The notes under the pieces: model-generated
What the model saw: only the letters and a program-made list of their open reading frames with translations
What the model was told of the DNA's origin: nothing
Database searches by the model: none
From: Bacteroidia bacterium
GTDB taxonomy: Bacteria > Bacteroidota > Bacteroidia > Bacteroidales > UBA932
Assembly: GCA_021153285.1 (NCBI GenBank)
Contig: JAGKTT010000012.1
Span: 1 to 59,261 of the forward strand
Reading direction: 5' to 3'
Length of the DNA stretch: 59,261 bases
Made by a program: the position numbers and the translations under genes
Shown here: positions 7,223-15,804 of the stretch, piece after piece
Layout: each line of letters begins with the position of its first letter
Numbering within the stretch: the stretch's first letter is position 1

Positions 7223-9400
7223 ATGGCTACATTCAGACATAGAGCATTAAATGAAGCTGCAATGCACAGTGGCGGACGTTTTTATTCAGAGGATGGTCCT
7301 GTTTCAAGGTATTTCGGATGTAATGTCCTCGATCTGGATAAGATGAGGGGATATATGTCCCAGCAGGCGTATGAGGCTGTCCTGGCATCAGCCAAATTCG
7401 GCGCAAAACTGGATAGAAGTGTTTCTAATGAGATTGCATCGGGTATGAAAGCCTGGGCGATCGAGATGGGGGCTACTCATTATACTCATCTTTTTCAGCC
7501 ACTTACAGATTCGACAGCAGAAAAGCACGAAGCTTTCATTTCTGTCAAAGATGGAAAGGCTTTCGAGAAATTCAATGGCAGTGCTCTTGTCCAGCAGGAA
7601 CCTGATGCTTCCAGTTTTCCTAATGGCGGACTCCGCAATACATTTGAAGCTCGCGGATATTCTGCCTGGGATCCTTCTTCACCAGTTTTCATAATGGATG
7701 GAACTCTCTGTATTCCATCTGTTTTCGTATCATATACAGGAGAAGCTTTGGATACAAAGGCACCGAATCTCAAGTCTTTGCACGCTCTTAGTGAGGCTGC
7801 AGTAGCAGTTGCGAATCTTTTCGATGAGAATATCAGGTCTGTCAAGGTGAATCTTGGTGTGGAACAGGAGTATTTCCTTGTAGATGAATCACTTTACAAT
7901 GCACGTCCTGATCTGATGATGACCGGAAGGACAGTAATCGGTCATACTTCTGCAAAGGATCAGCAGCTTGAGGATCATTACTTCGGTGCTATTCCTTCTC
8001 GCGTGAGCTCGTTTATGAAGGATTTTGAGACCGAGGCGTATAAGCTTGGCATTCTTCTTCAGACCAGACATAATGAGGTGGCACCTAATCAGTTCGAGTG
8101 TGCACCGGTATTCTGCGAGGCTACGAAAGCAATCGACCAGAATATGATGCTTATGATCATTATGCAGAAGGTAGCCGAGAGGCATCATCTAAAGGTGATT
8201 TTTCACGAAAAGCCTTTCGATGGAGTGAATGGTTCCGGCAAGCATTGCAACTGGTCTATCACGACTGATACCGGCGTTAATCTGCTTTCTCCTGGCAAGA
8301 CTCCGACCAAGAATCTGCAGTTCCTTTCTTTTTATGCTTCAGTGCTAAGGGCGGTTCACAAGCATCATCTGCTTCTGATGGCTTCTGTGGCTACTTTGAG
8401 CAATTCATACCGTCTCGGTGGCAATGAAGCTCCGCCGGCAGTGATGTCAGTCTTCTCGGGATCGACACTTTACAGTGTCTTCCAGGCTATTATGAATATG
8501 AAGGATTTCAAGGAGTCCGTGGCGTCTAAACAGGAGTCAATAAAGATCGTCAACTCGATACCTGAGATTTTCCCGGACAATACAGACCGTAACAGAACTT
8601 CACCGTTTGCTTTTACCGGTAACCGTTTCGAATTCCGTGCTGTAGGTTCGTCTCAGAATGTTGCTACAGCTGTATGCGTGGTGAATTCGATAGTTGCTGA
8701 GAGCCTCAGGGAATTCCGTACATATGTCGATGCTTTGGAAGCAGCTGGAGAAGAACGCTCTTCTGCTGTTCTGGCAGTGGTCCGCCGCTTTATAACCGAG
8801 TCCAGGGATATTATGTTTGAAGGAAACGGTTACAGCAAGGAATGGGAGGATGAGGCCAGGGCACGTGGACTCAGAGCTGTGGAGAATGTTCCGGATTCTT
8901 ATGAGGTCTTAAATGAGCCGGCTACAATAGAGATGTTCGACAAAGTCGGCGTGCTTGCTCCTAATGAAGTGCAGGCCCGTTTCGAGATATTGAATGAAAC
9001 ATATGTGAAGAAGCTTCAGATCGAGGCTCGCATCATCGGTGATATGTGTCTGAGTCAGGTCATTCCGGCGGCTGTGCGATATAAAAATATTCTGGTGGAG
9101 AATATCAAGGGACTAAAGAAGATATTCGGTGATGAATATTTATGTTATTGTACTGCAGAAATGGAGGCGCTCAAAGCTATATCTCAGTATATAAACAATA
9201 TGTCTGCTGATATAGAGCTCCTTGTAGAGGCCAGAAAGAAAGCTAACAGGATAGAGAATATTGCTCAGAGGGCAAAGGTGTATTCGCGTGAGGTGAAAGA
9301 TATGATGGAGAGGGTAAGAGAGAGTGCGGATAATCTGGAGATGCTCATTGACAATGAGATGTGGCCATTACCGAAGTATAGGGAGTTGCTATTCTTCTAA
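7223..9400 (+). CDS. glnN: glutamine synthetase type III
   Basis: Large cytosolic enzyme of 725 residues that joins ammonia to glutamate with ATP. The length and the N-terminal MATFRHRALNEAAM region are typical of type III synthetase (GlnN), the main form in Bacteroidales, which is much longer than types I and II. Conserved metal and substrate segments are visible: GVEQEYFLVD, QTRHNEVAPNQFE, NGSGKHCNWS and the RLGGNEAPPAV segment. The C terminus (about 600-725) is helical and characteristic of the type. I start at 7223 because residues encoded upstream are not conserved-looking and span the promoter. It is monocistronic by appearance and divergent from an aminotransferase. Confidence 0.97.
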   Translation: MATFRHRALNEAAMHSGGRFYSEDGPVSRYFGCNVLDLDKMRGYMSQQAYEAVLASAKFGAKLDRSVSNEIASGMKAWAIEMGATHYTHLFQPLTDSTAEKHEAFISVKDGKAFEKFNGSALVQQEPDASSFPNGGLRNTFEARGYSAWDPSSPVFIMDGTLCIPSVFVSYTGEALDTKAPNLKSLHALSEAAVAVANLFDENIRSVKVNLGVEQEYFLVDESLYNARPDLMMTGRTVIGHTSAKDQQLEDHYFGAIPSRVSSFMKDFETEAYKLGILLQTRHNEVAPNQFECAPVFCEATKAIDQNMMLMIIMQKVAERHHLKVIFHEKPFDGVNGSGKHCNWSITTDTGVNLLSPGKTPTKNLQFLSFYASVLRAVHKHHLLLMASVATLSNSYRLGGNEAPPAVMSVFSGSTLYSVFQAIMNMKDFKESVASKQESIKIVNSIPEIFPDNTDRNRTSPFAFTGNRFEFRAVGSSQNVATAVCVVNSIVAESLREFRTYVDALEAAGEERSSAVLAVVRRFITESRDIMFEGNGYSKEWEDEARARGLRAVENVPDSYEVLNEPATIEMFDKVGVLAPNEVQARFEILNETYVKKLQIEARIIGDMCLSQVIPAAVRYKNILVENIKGLKKIFGDEYLCYCTAEMEALKAISQYINNMSADIELLVEARKKANRIENIAQRAKVYSREVKDMMERVRESADNLEMLIDNEMWPLPKYRELLFF

Positions 9401-9430
9401 TACTTGATACTCAATGAATTATTGTAAGTT

Positions 9431-10042
9431 ATGTATATTGAAAGTATAACTCCCGAAATATTGGAAAAGCTGGAATATGCTTCGTTTCCGGGAAAGATTT
9501 TCATAATAGATAGTGTCGGTGCTGAATTTAACAGAGCCATAGCTTATCTCCGTTCTCAGAAGGTCATAGGCTTTGATACGGAGACACGTCCGTGCTTCGG
9601 CCCTAACCAGCCTCGTTATGGAGTTGCTCTGCTTCAGCTTTCCGGTCCTGAAAAGGCATATCTCTTTCGCATAAAGAATATGGGAATGCACAGGCGTCTG
9701 TGTAATCTGCTGGCTGATAAAAGGATAGTAAAGGTAGGGGCTGCCATTCACGATGATATCCGCGGGCTTCAGAAGATCAGAGAGTTCGAGCCGGGAGCTT
9801 TCGTAGATCTGCAGAAGATTGTCTGGGAGTATGGCATAAAAGATAAAAGTGTCAAGAAAATGACCGCTATAATCCTTGGTTTCAGAATTTCAAAGACTCA
9901 GCAGCTTTCCAACTGGGAGGCGGAAATGCTTTCTGAGTCGCAGTGCAAATATGCTGCAACCGATGCTTGGGTATGTCGTGAGATGTATCTGAAACTGATG
10001 AAGTCTGAGAAGAACCCTCTAATTATTGAAGAAAAAGTATGA
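9431..10042 (+). CDS. 3'-5' exonuclease, RNase D / DEDDy-type
   Basis: Cytosolic exonuclease-domain protein of 203 residues. Motif Exo I is VIGFDTETRP (Asp and Glu metal ligands), Exo II lies in KVGAAIHDDIRGL, and Exo III is YAATDAWVCREMY with the Tyr-x3-Asp spacing of the DEDDy class. The domain fills the whole protein; there is no HRDC domain as in full RNase D, so it resembles the short single-domain Bacteroidales proteins. It likely trims RNA or DNA 3' ends. Its TGA overlaps the ATG of the next gene (ATGA), indicating translational coupling to the rRNA methyltransferase and a role in RNA maturation. Confidence 0.88.
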   Translation: MYIESITPEILEKLEYASFPGKIFIIDSVGAEFNRAIAYLRSQKVIGFDTETRPCFGPNQPRYGVALLQLSGPEKAYLFRIKNMGMHRRLCNLLADKRIVKVGAAIHDDIRGLQKIREFEPGAFVDLQKIVWEYGIKDKSVKKMTAIILGFRISKTQQLSNWEAEMLSESQCKYAATDAWVCREMYLKLMKSEKNPLIIEEKV

Positions 10043-11232
10043 TCAAGATTATATTGAAAAAGGGCAGGGAAGAGTCTCTGCGCAGATTCCATCCTTGGGT
10101 ATTTTCCGGTGCTATTGCGGAAGTCCAGGGTAATCCTGCAGAAGGTGATATTGTAGCAGTATATGCTGCAGATGGATCGTTTATGGCATATGGACATTAT
10201 CAGATCGGTTCTATTGCCGTACGTGTACTCAGCTTTGATGACAGCGCTTTACGCCCGGATTATTGGGAAATTATGCTTTCAAAGGCTCTCGCTGTGCGAG
10301 TAGGCTGCGGTCTTCACGGAGCAGCTGAGACTGACTGCTACAGACTCGTTCACGGAGAAGGGGACAATCTGCCTGGCCTTATTATCGACTATTATGGCGG
10401 AGTCTGTGTTATGCAGGCTCATTCAGTGGGAATGTTCCGTGCCAAGAAGCAGATTACCGAAGGATTGAAGAAGGTATATGGTGATGACCTTAAGGCTGTA
10501 TATGACAAGAGTTCGGGAACAGCTCCATTCAAGGCCGGGCTTGAGCTTGTCGACGGTTATATGTACAAGAAGGATGGCTTTTCTGATGATGAGCAGATAG
10601 TTCTGGAGAACGGTCACAAGTTTATTGTTAACTGGACAGAGGGACAGAAGACCGGTTTCTTCCTTGACCAGAGGGAGAACAGAGCTTTGGTGGGAAGTCT
10701 CTCGAAAGGACGTAACGTATTGAATCTCTTCTGTTATACCGGTGGCTTCTCAATCTATGCTTTAGCTTCTGGGGCACTTCACGTAGACTCTGTGGACAGC
10801 TCAAAGAAGGCTATGATGATGGTGGATAGGAATGTGGCTTTAAATGGTTTTGATCCTTCGCTTCATACAAGTCTCTGCTGCGATGCCATTGATTATCTTA
10901 AAGGGGTGCCGGAAGGAAAATATGATCTGATGATTGTGGATCCGCCTGCATTTGCCAAACATCGTGGATCTCTGAAAAATGCTCTCAGGGCATATCAGCG
11001 ACTGAATGCGGCCGCTATTTCAAAAGTAGCTTCAGGAGGATTTGTATTCACTTACAGTTGCTCACAGGTAGTGGATAAGGAAGCTTTTGCTCTGGCCGTC
11101 TTCTCTGCAGCTGCACAAGCTGGAAGGAGTGTCAGGATATTGGATCGTCTGAACCAACCTTGCGACCATTCTGTCAATATTTATCATCCTGAAGGAGAGT
11201 ATCTTAAAGGTCTTCTCCTATACGTGGAATAA
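10039..11232 (+). CDS. rlmI: class I rRNA methyltransferase, RlmI-like
   Basis: Cytosolic SAM-dependent methyltransferase of 397 residues. An N-terminal PUA-type RNA-binding domain (about 1-75, with HPWVFSGAI and GDIVAVY) precedes a small linker domain and a Rossmann methyltransferase domain. The SAM site is NLFCYTGGFSIYAL and the catalytic motif IV is DPPAFA; the Cys near the end of the domain (FTYSCSQ) matches m5C-type enzymes. By family this is the 23S rRNA m5C1962 enzyme RlmI, but paralogues of other specificity exist. It is coupled by a 4-base overlap to the exonuclease gene and followed six bases later by the secreted GH-like gene. Confidence 0.88.
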   Translation: MIKIILKKGREESLRRFHPWVFSGAIAEVQGNPAEGDIVAVYAADGSFMAYGHYQIGSIAVRVLSFDDSALRPDYWEIMLSKALAVRVGCGLHGAAETDCYRLVHGEGDNLPGLIIDYYGGVCVMQAHSVGMFRAKKQITEGLKKVYGDDLKAVYDKSSGTAPFKAGLELVDGYMYKKDGFSDDEQIVLENGHKFIVNWTEGQKTGFFLDQRENRALVGSLSKGRNVLNLFCYTGGFSIYALASGALHVDSVDSSKKAMMMVDRNVALNGFDPSLHTSLCCDAIDYLKGVPEGKYDLMIVDPPAFAKHRGSLKNALRAYQRLNAAAISKVASGGFVFTYSCSQVVDKEAFALAVFSAAAQAGRSVRILDRLNQPCDHSVNIYHPEGEYLKGLLLYVE

Positions 11233-11238
11233 TCTATT

Positions 11239-13059
11239 ATGCGAAATATTTTCTTTAAGACTGCAGTGTGTCTAATCACTGCAATCATTTCTTTTTCTCT
11301 TTCTGCTTCTCAGAAGGAATGGAAAGATGCTCCCGGAGGATTGCCGTATTATAAATATATCGGATCCTCTGATGCAGATCCGTCATTTCTTATTGGAAAC
11401 AGCCATATCAAGGTCAAGGCTCATCTGGACGGAATTTATGAAATGATTTCCGGTGAACGTTGTTGGGCTCGTTTCAATGCCGATCCTGTAAGACCGGATT
11501 ATGGGAAGAACCGTGCAACAGTCTATCTTAACAAAAAGCGAATCAATCTGGTCGGTCCAGGATCACTTGCAGCTGTCCCGGGAAAATGTGAAGTTTATTC
11601 TGGTGCAGGTTTTGTCCGTTATGACTATGATTTAGGTAATGGTATCAAGTGCTCAAGAATGATTTCTGTAATGCCGTCCCAGACACCTGCAGATACTGCT
11701 CCATTGTTTCTTGTGACCTTGACTTTTGAGAATACCGGATCAGCGGCAAGGAATATTTCATATGAAGAGGCCTTGTCTCCATACTTTGTTCAAGCTTCTC
11801 ATCAGCTTATTCCTGAGGCTGAACGTCCTTTGCGTTATAATATGAGCACTGATATCAGTTTCAGATGCATAAAAGCTTCTTTTGGCCCGGTGCCTCAGGG
11901 TTTTGTGCCTCTTGCCGTACCTCAGAATAGAGCGAAAGATGAGTTTGCTCCGCAATCCATATTCTTATATAGTGCAAATGCTTTCCTTGTAGTCAATGAA
12001 GGAGAATTGAAGGCTTCAATCGAGGATTTCAAGGTACGTGCCCGTAAGAAACATACATTCCATATTGTGATAGGTTTTTCCGGAGATGATAATAAGGGAC
12101 TTGCTGAAGCGGTAATCAAGAAAGCTGAAGACAGTCAGTTCGGAGCCTTCTCTTCGATGTGGAAAAAACATCTTCCTGATTTTTCTGCAGAAAAGAATAA
12201 AGATGTAAGAAACGAACTGTATAGAAGTGCTTATTCTATTGAAGCATCGATGGTTTACAGTGATTATTTCAAGGAAACCTTTATACCAGGTAAATTCCTT
12301 TATGCTAGTCGATTCGGAGAAAATATCTCTAACAGTGACCATATAAATGCAGCTCTTCAAGCTTGTTATACTAATCCTTCTCTTGCCAAATCCATCATCC
12401 GTTATGTGATGAAGCAGACATCTTTCGATGGAATGATTCCTGACAGCAATAAAGGATTTGGCTACATTTCATCAGATCAGTATACACATAATCTTACGCA
12501 GCTTGAGGTATTGAATGTATTGGCAGAGTACCTGATGCGTACCGGAGATTATGAATTCCTTGATGAATGGCTGACTGTCTATCCAATGGAACGTGGGGAA
12601 GTTCAGTCGGTAAAGTCTATAATTGAAAGGTACTTTATATATATTCGTGATAAAGCGTATGTATCTGCAACAATGTCCTCTATGCAGGCTGCGGTACTTC
12701 CTAAGTTCCTGGATCAGATGAAAAAGTCCGGCAAACTCTCCACTGAGTTCATTGATGCCTTCCAGAAATATACCGATAAGGCAGTCGAGCACTTCAACTC
12801 CAGAAACGAATACGCATCAGCAGATATTCAGTATCTTCTCGAGTCTAAGTTACTTACCAATTCTCAGAAGCGTGACATATTGGACGAAGCAGTGAATAAA
12901 GGCTCTGTAGATATGCGCGCTATACCTGGTCTTTCTTCTTTTGACGGAATAGAGGCCAGCTCATTATTCCGCACATTAATATTAAAGAATGACGCATCAG
13001 AAGATGCTGATATAATGGACGCCTGGACAATTTACAGTTATTTCCGCATTAAAGAATAA
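11239..13059 (+). CDS. secreted glycoside-hydrolase-like protein ((alpha/alpha)6 barrel type)
   Basis: Exported protein of 606 residues with a signal peptide (MRNIFFKTAVCLITAIISFS, likely cleaved after SAS). Residues of about 30-290 are rich in beta strands and include SGERCWARFNADPVRPDYG; residues of about 310-600 are helical and carry NSDHINAALQACY and MPDSNKGFGY-like segments. This order, a beta-sandwich then a helical barrel, resembles GH94/GH36-superfamily phosphorylases and hydrolases, but the family assignment is tentative and I cannot point to a sure catalytic pair. It lies six bases after the rRNA methyltransferase gene. It is the last core gene before the island; the tRNA-Cys promoter overlaps the bases after its stop. 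Confidence 0.55.
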   Translation: MRNIFFKTAVCLITAIISFSLSASQKEWKDAPGGLPYYKYIGSSDADPSFLIGNSHIKVKAHLDGIYEMISGERCWARFNADPVRPDYGKNRATVYLNKKRINLVGPGSLAAVPGKCEVYSGAGFVRYDYDLGNGIKCSRMISVMPSQTPADTAPLFLVTLTFENTGSAARNISYEEALSPYFVQASHQLIPEAERPLRYNMSTDISFRCIKASFGPVPQGFVPLAVPQNRAKDEFAPQSIFLYSANAFLVVNEGELKASIEDFKVRARKKHTFHIVIGFSGDDNKGLAEAVIKKAEDSQFGAFSSMWKKHLPDFSAEKNKDVRNELYRSAYSIEASMVYSDYFKETFIPGKFLYASRFGENISNSDHINAALQACYTNPSLAKSIIRYVMKQTSFDGMIPDSNKGFGYISSDQYTHNLTQLEVLNVLAEYLMRTGDYEFLDEWLTVYPMERGEVQSVKSIIERYFIYIRDKAYVSATMSSMQAAVLPKFLDQMKKSGKLSTEFIDAFQKYTDKAVEHFNSRNEYASADIQYLLESKLLTNSQKRDILDEAVNKGSVDMRAIPGLSSFDGIEASSLFRTLILKNDASEDADIMDAWTIYSYFRIKE

Positions 13060-13074
13060 AAAAACGAAATAAAT

Positions 13075-13105
13075 TTTGCAATTACAGCAAAAGTCCCTAT
13101 ATTTG
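13075..13105 (+). promoter_or_regulatory. perfect -33/-7 promoter of the tRNA-Cys gene
   Basis: TTTG (13075-13078), 19 bases, then TATATTTG (13098-13105) is an ideal Bacteroidota promoter, 18 bases ahead of the tRNA. As the tRNA is broken, the transcript now leads into the island's first gene. Confidence 0.8.
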
Positions 13106-13123
13106 CAATCCCAATACGGAAAT

Positions 13124-13202
13124 GGTGCTTTGGCCGAGCGGTTAGGCACAGGTCTGCAAAACCTGCTACAGCGGTTCGATTCCGCGAATATGGACAAGCA
13201 CC
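13124..13202 (+). tRNA. tRNA-Cys (GCA) with disrupted 3' end
   Basis: Bases 13124-13185 give a normal 5' acceptor strand (GGTGCTT), D arm, anticodon arm CAGGT-CTGCAAA-ACCTG with anticodon GCA, and a T arm GCGG-TTCGATT-CCGC. After this a normal tRNA would have one base and then the 3' acceptor strand. Here ten bases (13186-13195) intervene before AAGCACC (13196-13202), which would pair perfectly with GGTGCTT. The last T-stem pair is also lost (A opposite G). So either the gene carries a nine-base insertion or it is truncated and the AAGCACC match is chance. No CCA is encoded. The start codon of the next gene (13190) lies inside this stretch. It is probably not a functional tRNA in this form. 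Confidence 0.7.
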
Positions 13203-14083
13203 CAGAAAGAATCGAGATTTTTAACTCAACTCTCAAACTCATTGAGCAAGGATGGTATATTACTCCAAGTGGAGAGCAAATGGAATTGCCGCCAGCAATG
13301 TGGACAATAGATGAATCAAAGATGTATTCAAAGCCATTTGTCGTTGATAAGCCTAAGTTCAAAAAGACAACTATTCGTGTTAAGAACATGGATTGTGTGG
13401 AATATGCAATGACTCTGATAGATAGAGGCTATAATCCAGCTCTATTAAATCTAGCAGATCTTTATACTCCAGGAGGACTTGTTGAGTATGGCTCTGGAGC
13501 ACAGGAAGAAAATCTTTGTAGAAGAAGCAATCTAGTAGTTTCTCTATATCAGTTTTCAGAAATGAGAGTACGACAATATCCATCCCTTAATCTTGATGTC
13601 TCAGAAGACCAATATCCAATGGATGAAAGATATGGTGGAATTTACAGCGGATGCGTAGGATTCTTCCGTGGACCTGAAAGTGAGGGATATCCTCTTTGGG
13701 ATGATCCGTATGGAATATCTGTTATTTCGGTCGCTGCGATTGCTGGTCCACGCATAGGCAAAGACGGTATGATGCCGAGAGAAGAGGAGAATCTTACACT
13801 TGATAAGATCCGAACAATCTTCCGTATAGGAATGGATAATGGCCATGATTCACTTGTTCTCAGTGCATTTGGTTGTGGGGCCTTCGCGAATCCTCCAGCT
13901 CATATCGCAAAGCTTTTCCACCAAGTAATGGAAGAACCGGAGTTTAAGAATGCTTTCAGACTCATCGCATTTGCTATACTTGATGGCTATCGCACCGGAT
14001 TAAGGCATAATCCAGAAGGAAATTTACTTCCATTTCAAAAAGAATTTGATTGTGTCCCACAAAATGGAACAACCGCCCTGTAA
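13190..14083 (+). CDS. TIGR02452 / DUF2263 family, PARG-like macrodomain protein
   Basis: Cytosolic protein of 297 residues. The family hallmark is visible: LADLYTPGGLVEYGSGA then QEENLCRRSNL, the PARG-type loop in which the paired acidic residues of QEE attack ADP-ribose linkages; SAFGCGAFANPP and its flanks form the phosphate-binding loop. Members of this family are predicted poly- or mono-ADP-ribose glycohydrolases and occur near phage-defence and stress genes. I start at 13190 because MDKHPERIEIFNSTLKLIEQG aligns with the usual family N terminus, although the frame stays open upstream through the tRNA. No ribosome-binding site is obvious, and the leader would be the broken tRNA. The promoter of the VWA gene starts at its stop codon. 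The general activity is a family inference; the substrate is unknown. Confidence 0.82.
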   Translation: MDKHPERIEIFNSTLKLIEQGWYITPSGEQMELPPAMWTIDESKMYSKPFVVDKPKFKKTTIRVKNMDCVEYAMTLIDRGYNPALLNLADLYTPGGLVEYGSGAQEENLCRRSNLVVSLYQFSEMRVRQYPSLNLDVSEDQYPMDERYGGIYSGCVGFFRGPESEGYPLWDDPYGISVISVAAIAGPRIGKDGMMPREEENLTLDKIRTIFRIGMDNGHDSLVLSAFGCGAFANPPAHIAKLFHQVMEEPEFKNAFRLIAFAILDGYRTGLRHNPEGNLLPFQKEFDCVPQNGTTAL

Positions 14084-14088
14084 TTTTG
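14081..14088 (+). promoter_or_regulatory. -7 box for the first VWA gene
   Basis: TAATTTTG starts on the stop codon of the PARG-like gene, 34 bases before the VWA start. The same box and about 60 flanking bases are conserved ahead of the second VWA copy (23374-23381), which supports a real promoter. Confidence 0.5.
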
Positions 14089-14122
14089 CACTCAGAAAGT
14101 TAAACCTCTAAAACGTAAAGCA

Positions 14123-14827
14123 ATGGAAAAGAAGAACGACACCCCAATCAAGACTCAGGTTTACAACCTTGTTATCCTCGACAAGTCAGGCTCAATGGAA
14201 TCAATCCGCAAGGAAGCAATCGACGGATATAATGAAGCTCTCGGCAGCATTCGCGCAGCCCAGCTCAAGCATCTCGACACTCAGGATCATTTCGTTTCCC
14301 TTGCTGCATTTTGTGATTGTGGCATTGACATGATCTATGATAAGACTCCTATCAAGGATGCAGAGAAACTTACATGGGATAAATATGATCCATGCTGCTG
14401 CACTCCGCTTTTCGATGCAATCGGAAAGACCGTCAAGAAGATCAAGAAGGATACAAAGGACATTGAAGATGCTGCTGTCCTCGTTACAATCATCACTGAT
14501 GGCTATGAGAACTCCTCAAAGGAATGGACTGGTCCTATGGTGAAGAAACTCATCGACGAGTGCAAAGAAGAAGGCTGGATGTTCTCATTCATTGGAGCCG
14601 GTGAGGATGTTGTCAAGGTAGCTACAACTATCTCTATCACGAACACTGTAGTATGGGAGCAGACATCAGAAGGTACAGCAGAAATGTTCGAGAATGAGAA
14701 CCAGGCGCGCAATCGTTTCTATGATAAGATGGCAGCCCCTTGTTGCGGTGCTCCAATGACAGTGGAAGAGCGAAAGGCTATGAAGAGAAGACTGGCAGAG
14801 GAATACTATGACGAGGATAATAAGTAG
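14123..14827 (+). CDS. von Willebrand factor A domain protein, copy 1
   Basis: Cytosolic VWA protein of 234 residues without signal or membrane segment. The metal-ion-dependent adhesion site is complete: DKSGSM (Asp-x-Ser-x-Ser, about residue 20), the Thr in CCCTPLFDAIG, and TDGYENSS for the final Asp. The intracellular form resembles TerY-type VWA proteins, which act as scaffolds in stress and defence complexes. A Cys-rich CCGAP stretch near residue 207 and a charged tail follow. It sits second in the cassette after the PARG-like gene and has a nearly identical paralogue at 23416 (about 12 differences in 234 residues). The binding partner is unknown; the neighbours are the natural candidates. 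Confidence 0.85.
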   Translation: MEKKNDTPIKTQVYNLVILDKSGSMESIRKEAIDGYNEALGSIRAAQLKHLDTQDHFVSLAAFCDCGIDMIYDKTPIKDAEKLTWDKYDPCCCTPLFDAIGKTVKKIKKDTKDIEDAAVLVTIITDGYENSSKEWTGPMVKKLIDECKEEGWMFSFIGAGEDVVKVATTISITNTVVWEQTSEGTAEMFENENQARNRFYDKMAAPCCGAPMTVEERKAMKRRLAEEYYDEDNK

Positions 14828-14855
14828 AAAAGATTGGTAATTGAATCATATTCAT

Positions 14856-14863
14856 TAAATTTG
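14856..14863 (+). promoter_or_regulatory. -7 box for the DUF1653 gene
   Basis: TAAATTTG lies 42 bases before the ATG at 14905, in the 77-base gap after the VWA gene. It suggests an internal promoter in the cassette. Confidence 0.35.
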
Positions 14864-14904
14864 CCTAGATACATTATGCCATATTGTGCTATAAAAGAAA
14901 TTCA

Positions 14905-15786
14905 ATGATGGGCAAAGTTAAGTCTGGCTATTATAAACACTTCAAAGGGAACATATATCGTGTTCTCTTTGAAGTTAAACATACAGAGACTTGTGAGGAT
15001 ATGGTGGTTTACCAAGCGATGTATGGCAATGGTGATATATGGGCTCGCCCTAAGAGCATTTTCCTGGACGAAGGTCGGTTCACCAAGATTGATGATCACG
15101 AAGCAGAGAAGCAAATTCCTCTATATCTGAATCCCAAGTACAATTTCCCGAATATCGAATATGTGCCGGAACTGGTTGACTTAATGGATAAGGATTTATT
15201 ATCAAGTCCAGTTGAAGCCATGATAACGCTCTTGTCAAAGAAGAATATCATCACGCAAGATTTCTGTGCAGGCTTCAAGAAAGACGATGATGTGGAGAAG
15301 GAAATACTAAGGAGAATCAAGGAGTATTCGCCTGGAGATAATCTTGAGGAGATCTTCCATTTGATCCAGATTTGGGGAGGTGCAACAGGACGATATATCT
15401 ATATTTTAGATGGAGGGTTCAGTTGGCATAAGGTGTCGGAACAGTACACAAAACTTGTAGATACGTGTCTCTCTATATCAAGTATTAGCGATTCTGCAAT
15501 CAATAAGTTGGTAGATACGGTAAATGAGTTCGATAAGGCTGTAGCTCATATGGGTGTTGCCTTTATTACAAAGCATACACGTTTTTGGTTGAATCGTACT
15601 CTTGGCAACAATGCTCTTCCAATATATGATAGCATCATGGCAAATTGTGTGATGCGTAAGAATAGTGTTGAAACAAAGCATCTATCAGAATATTGGTCTG
15701 TGATGATTGCTAAGGCACAACAGCTTGGAATTGGTCTTATGCCACTAGAGCGTCAGATCTTTAAATATGCATACGAACAGCGTTAA
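14905..15786 (+). CDS. DUF1653 domain fused to a DNA-glycosylase-like C-terminal region
   Basis: Cytosolic protein of 293 residues. Residues of about 4-60 are a clear DUF1653 domain: GYYKHFKGNIYRVL, then HTETCEDMVVYQAMYG and the WARPKSIFLDE end. The remaining 230 residues are helical; FWLNRTLGNNALPIYDS resembles the segment seen in 8-oxoguanine-glycosylase-like proteins of unknown function, in which a conserved Asp follows a helix-hairpin-helix, but this match is weak. I start at the first ATG (14905); a TTG seven codons upstream is possible. DUF1653 has no established biochemical role. The fusion suggests a nucleic-acid link, in keeping with the HIRAN, EVE-like and nuclease-like neighbours. 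Confidence 0.7.
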   Translation: MMGKVKSGYYKHFKGNIYRVLFEVKHTETCEDMVVYQAMYGNGDIWARPKSIFLDEGRFTKIDDHEAEKQIPLYLNPKYNFPNIEYVPELVDLMDKDLLSSPVEAMITLLSKKNIITQDFCAGFKKDDDVEKEILRRIKEYSPGDNLEEIFHLIQIWGGATGRYIYILDGGFSWHKVSEQYTKLVDTCLSISSISDSAINKLVDTVNEFDKAVAHMGVAFITKHTRFWLNRTLGNNALPIYDSIMANCVMRKNSVETKHLSEYWSVMIAKAQQLGIGLMPLERQIFKYAYEQR

Positions 15787-15804
15787 TATAATCTTTGTAG
15801 AGTT

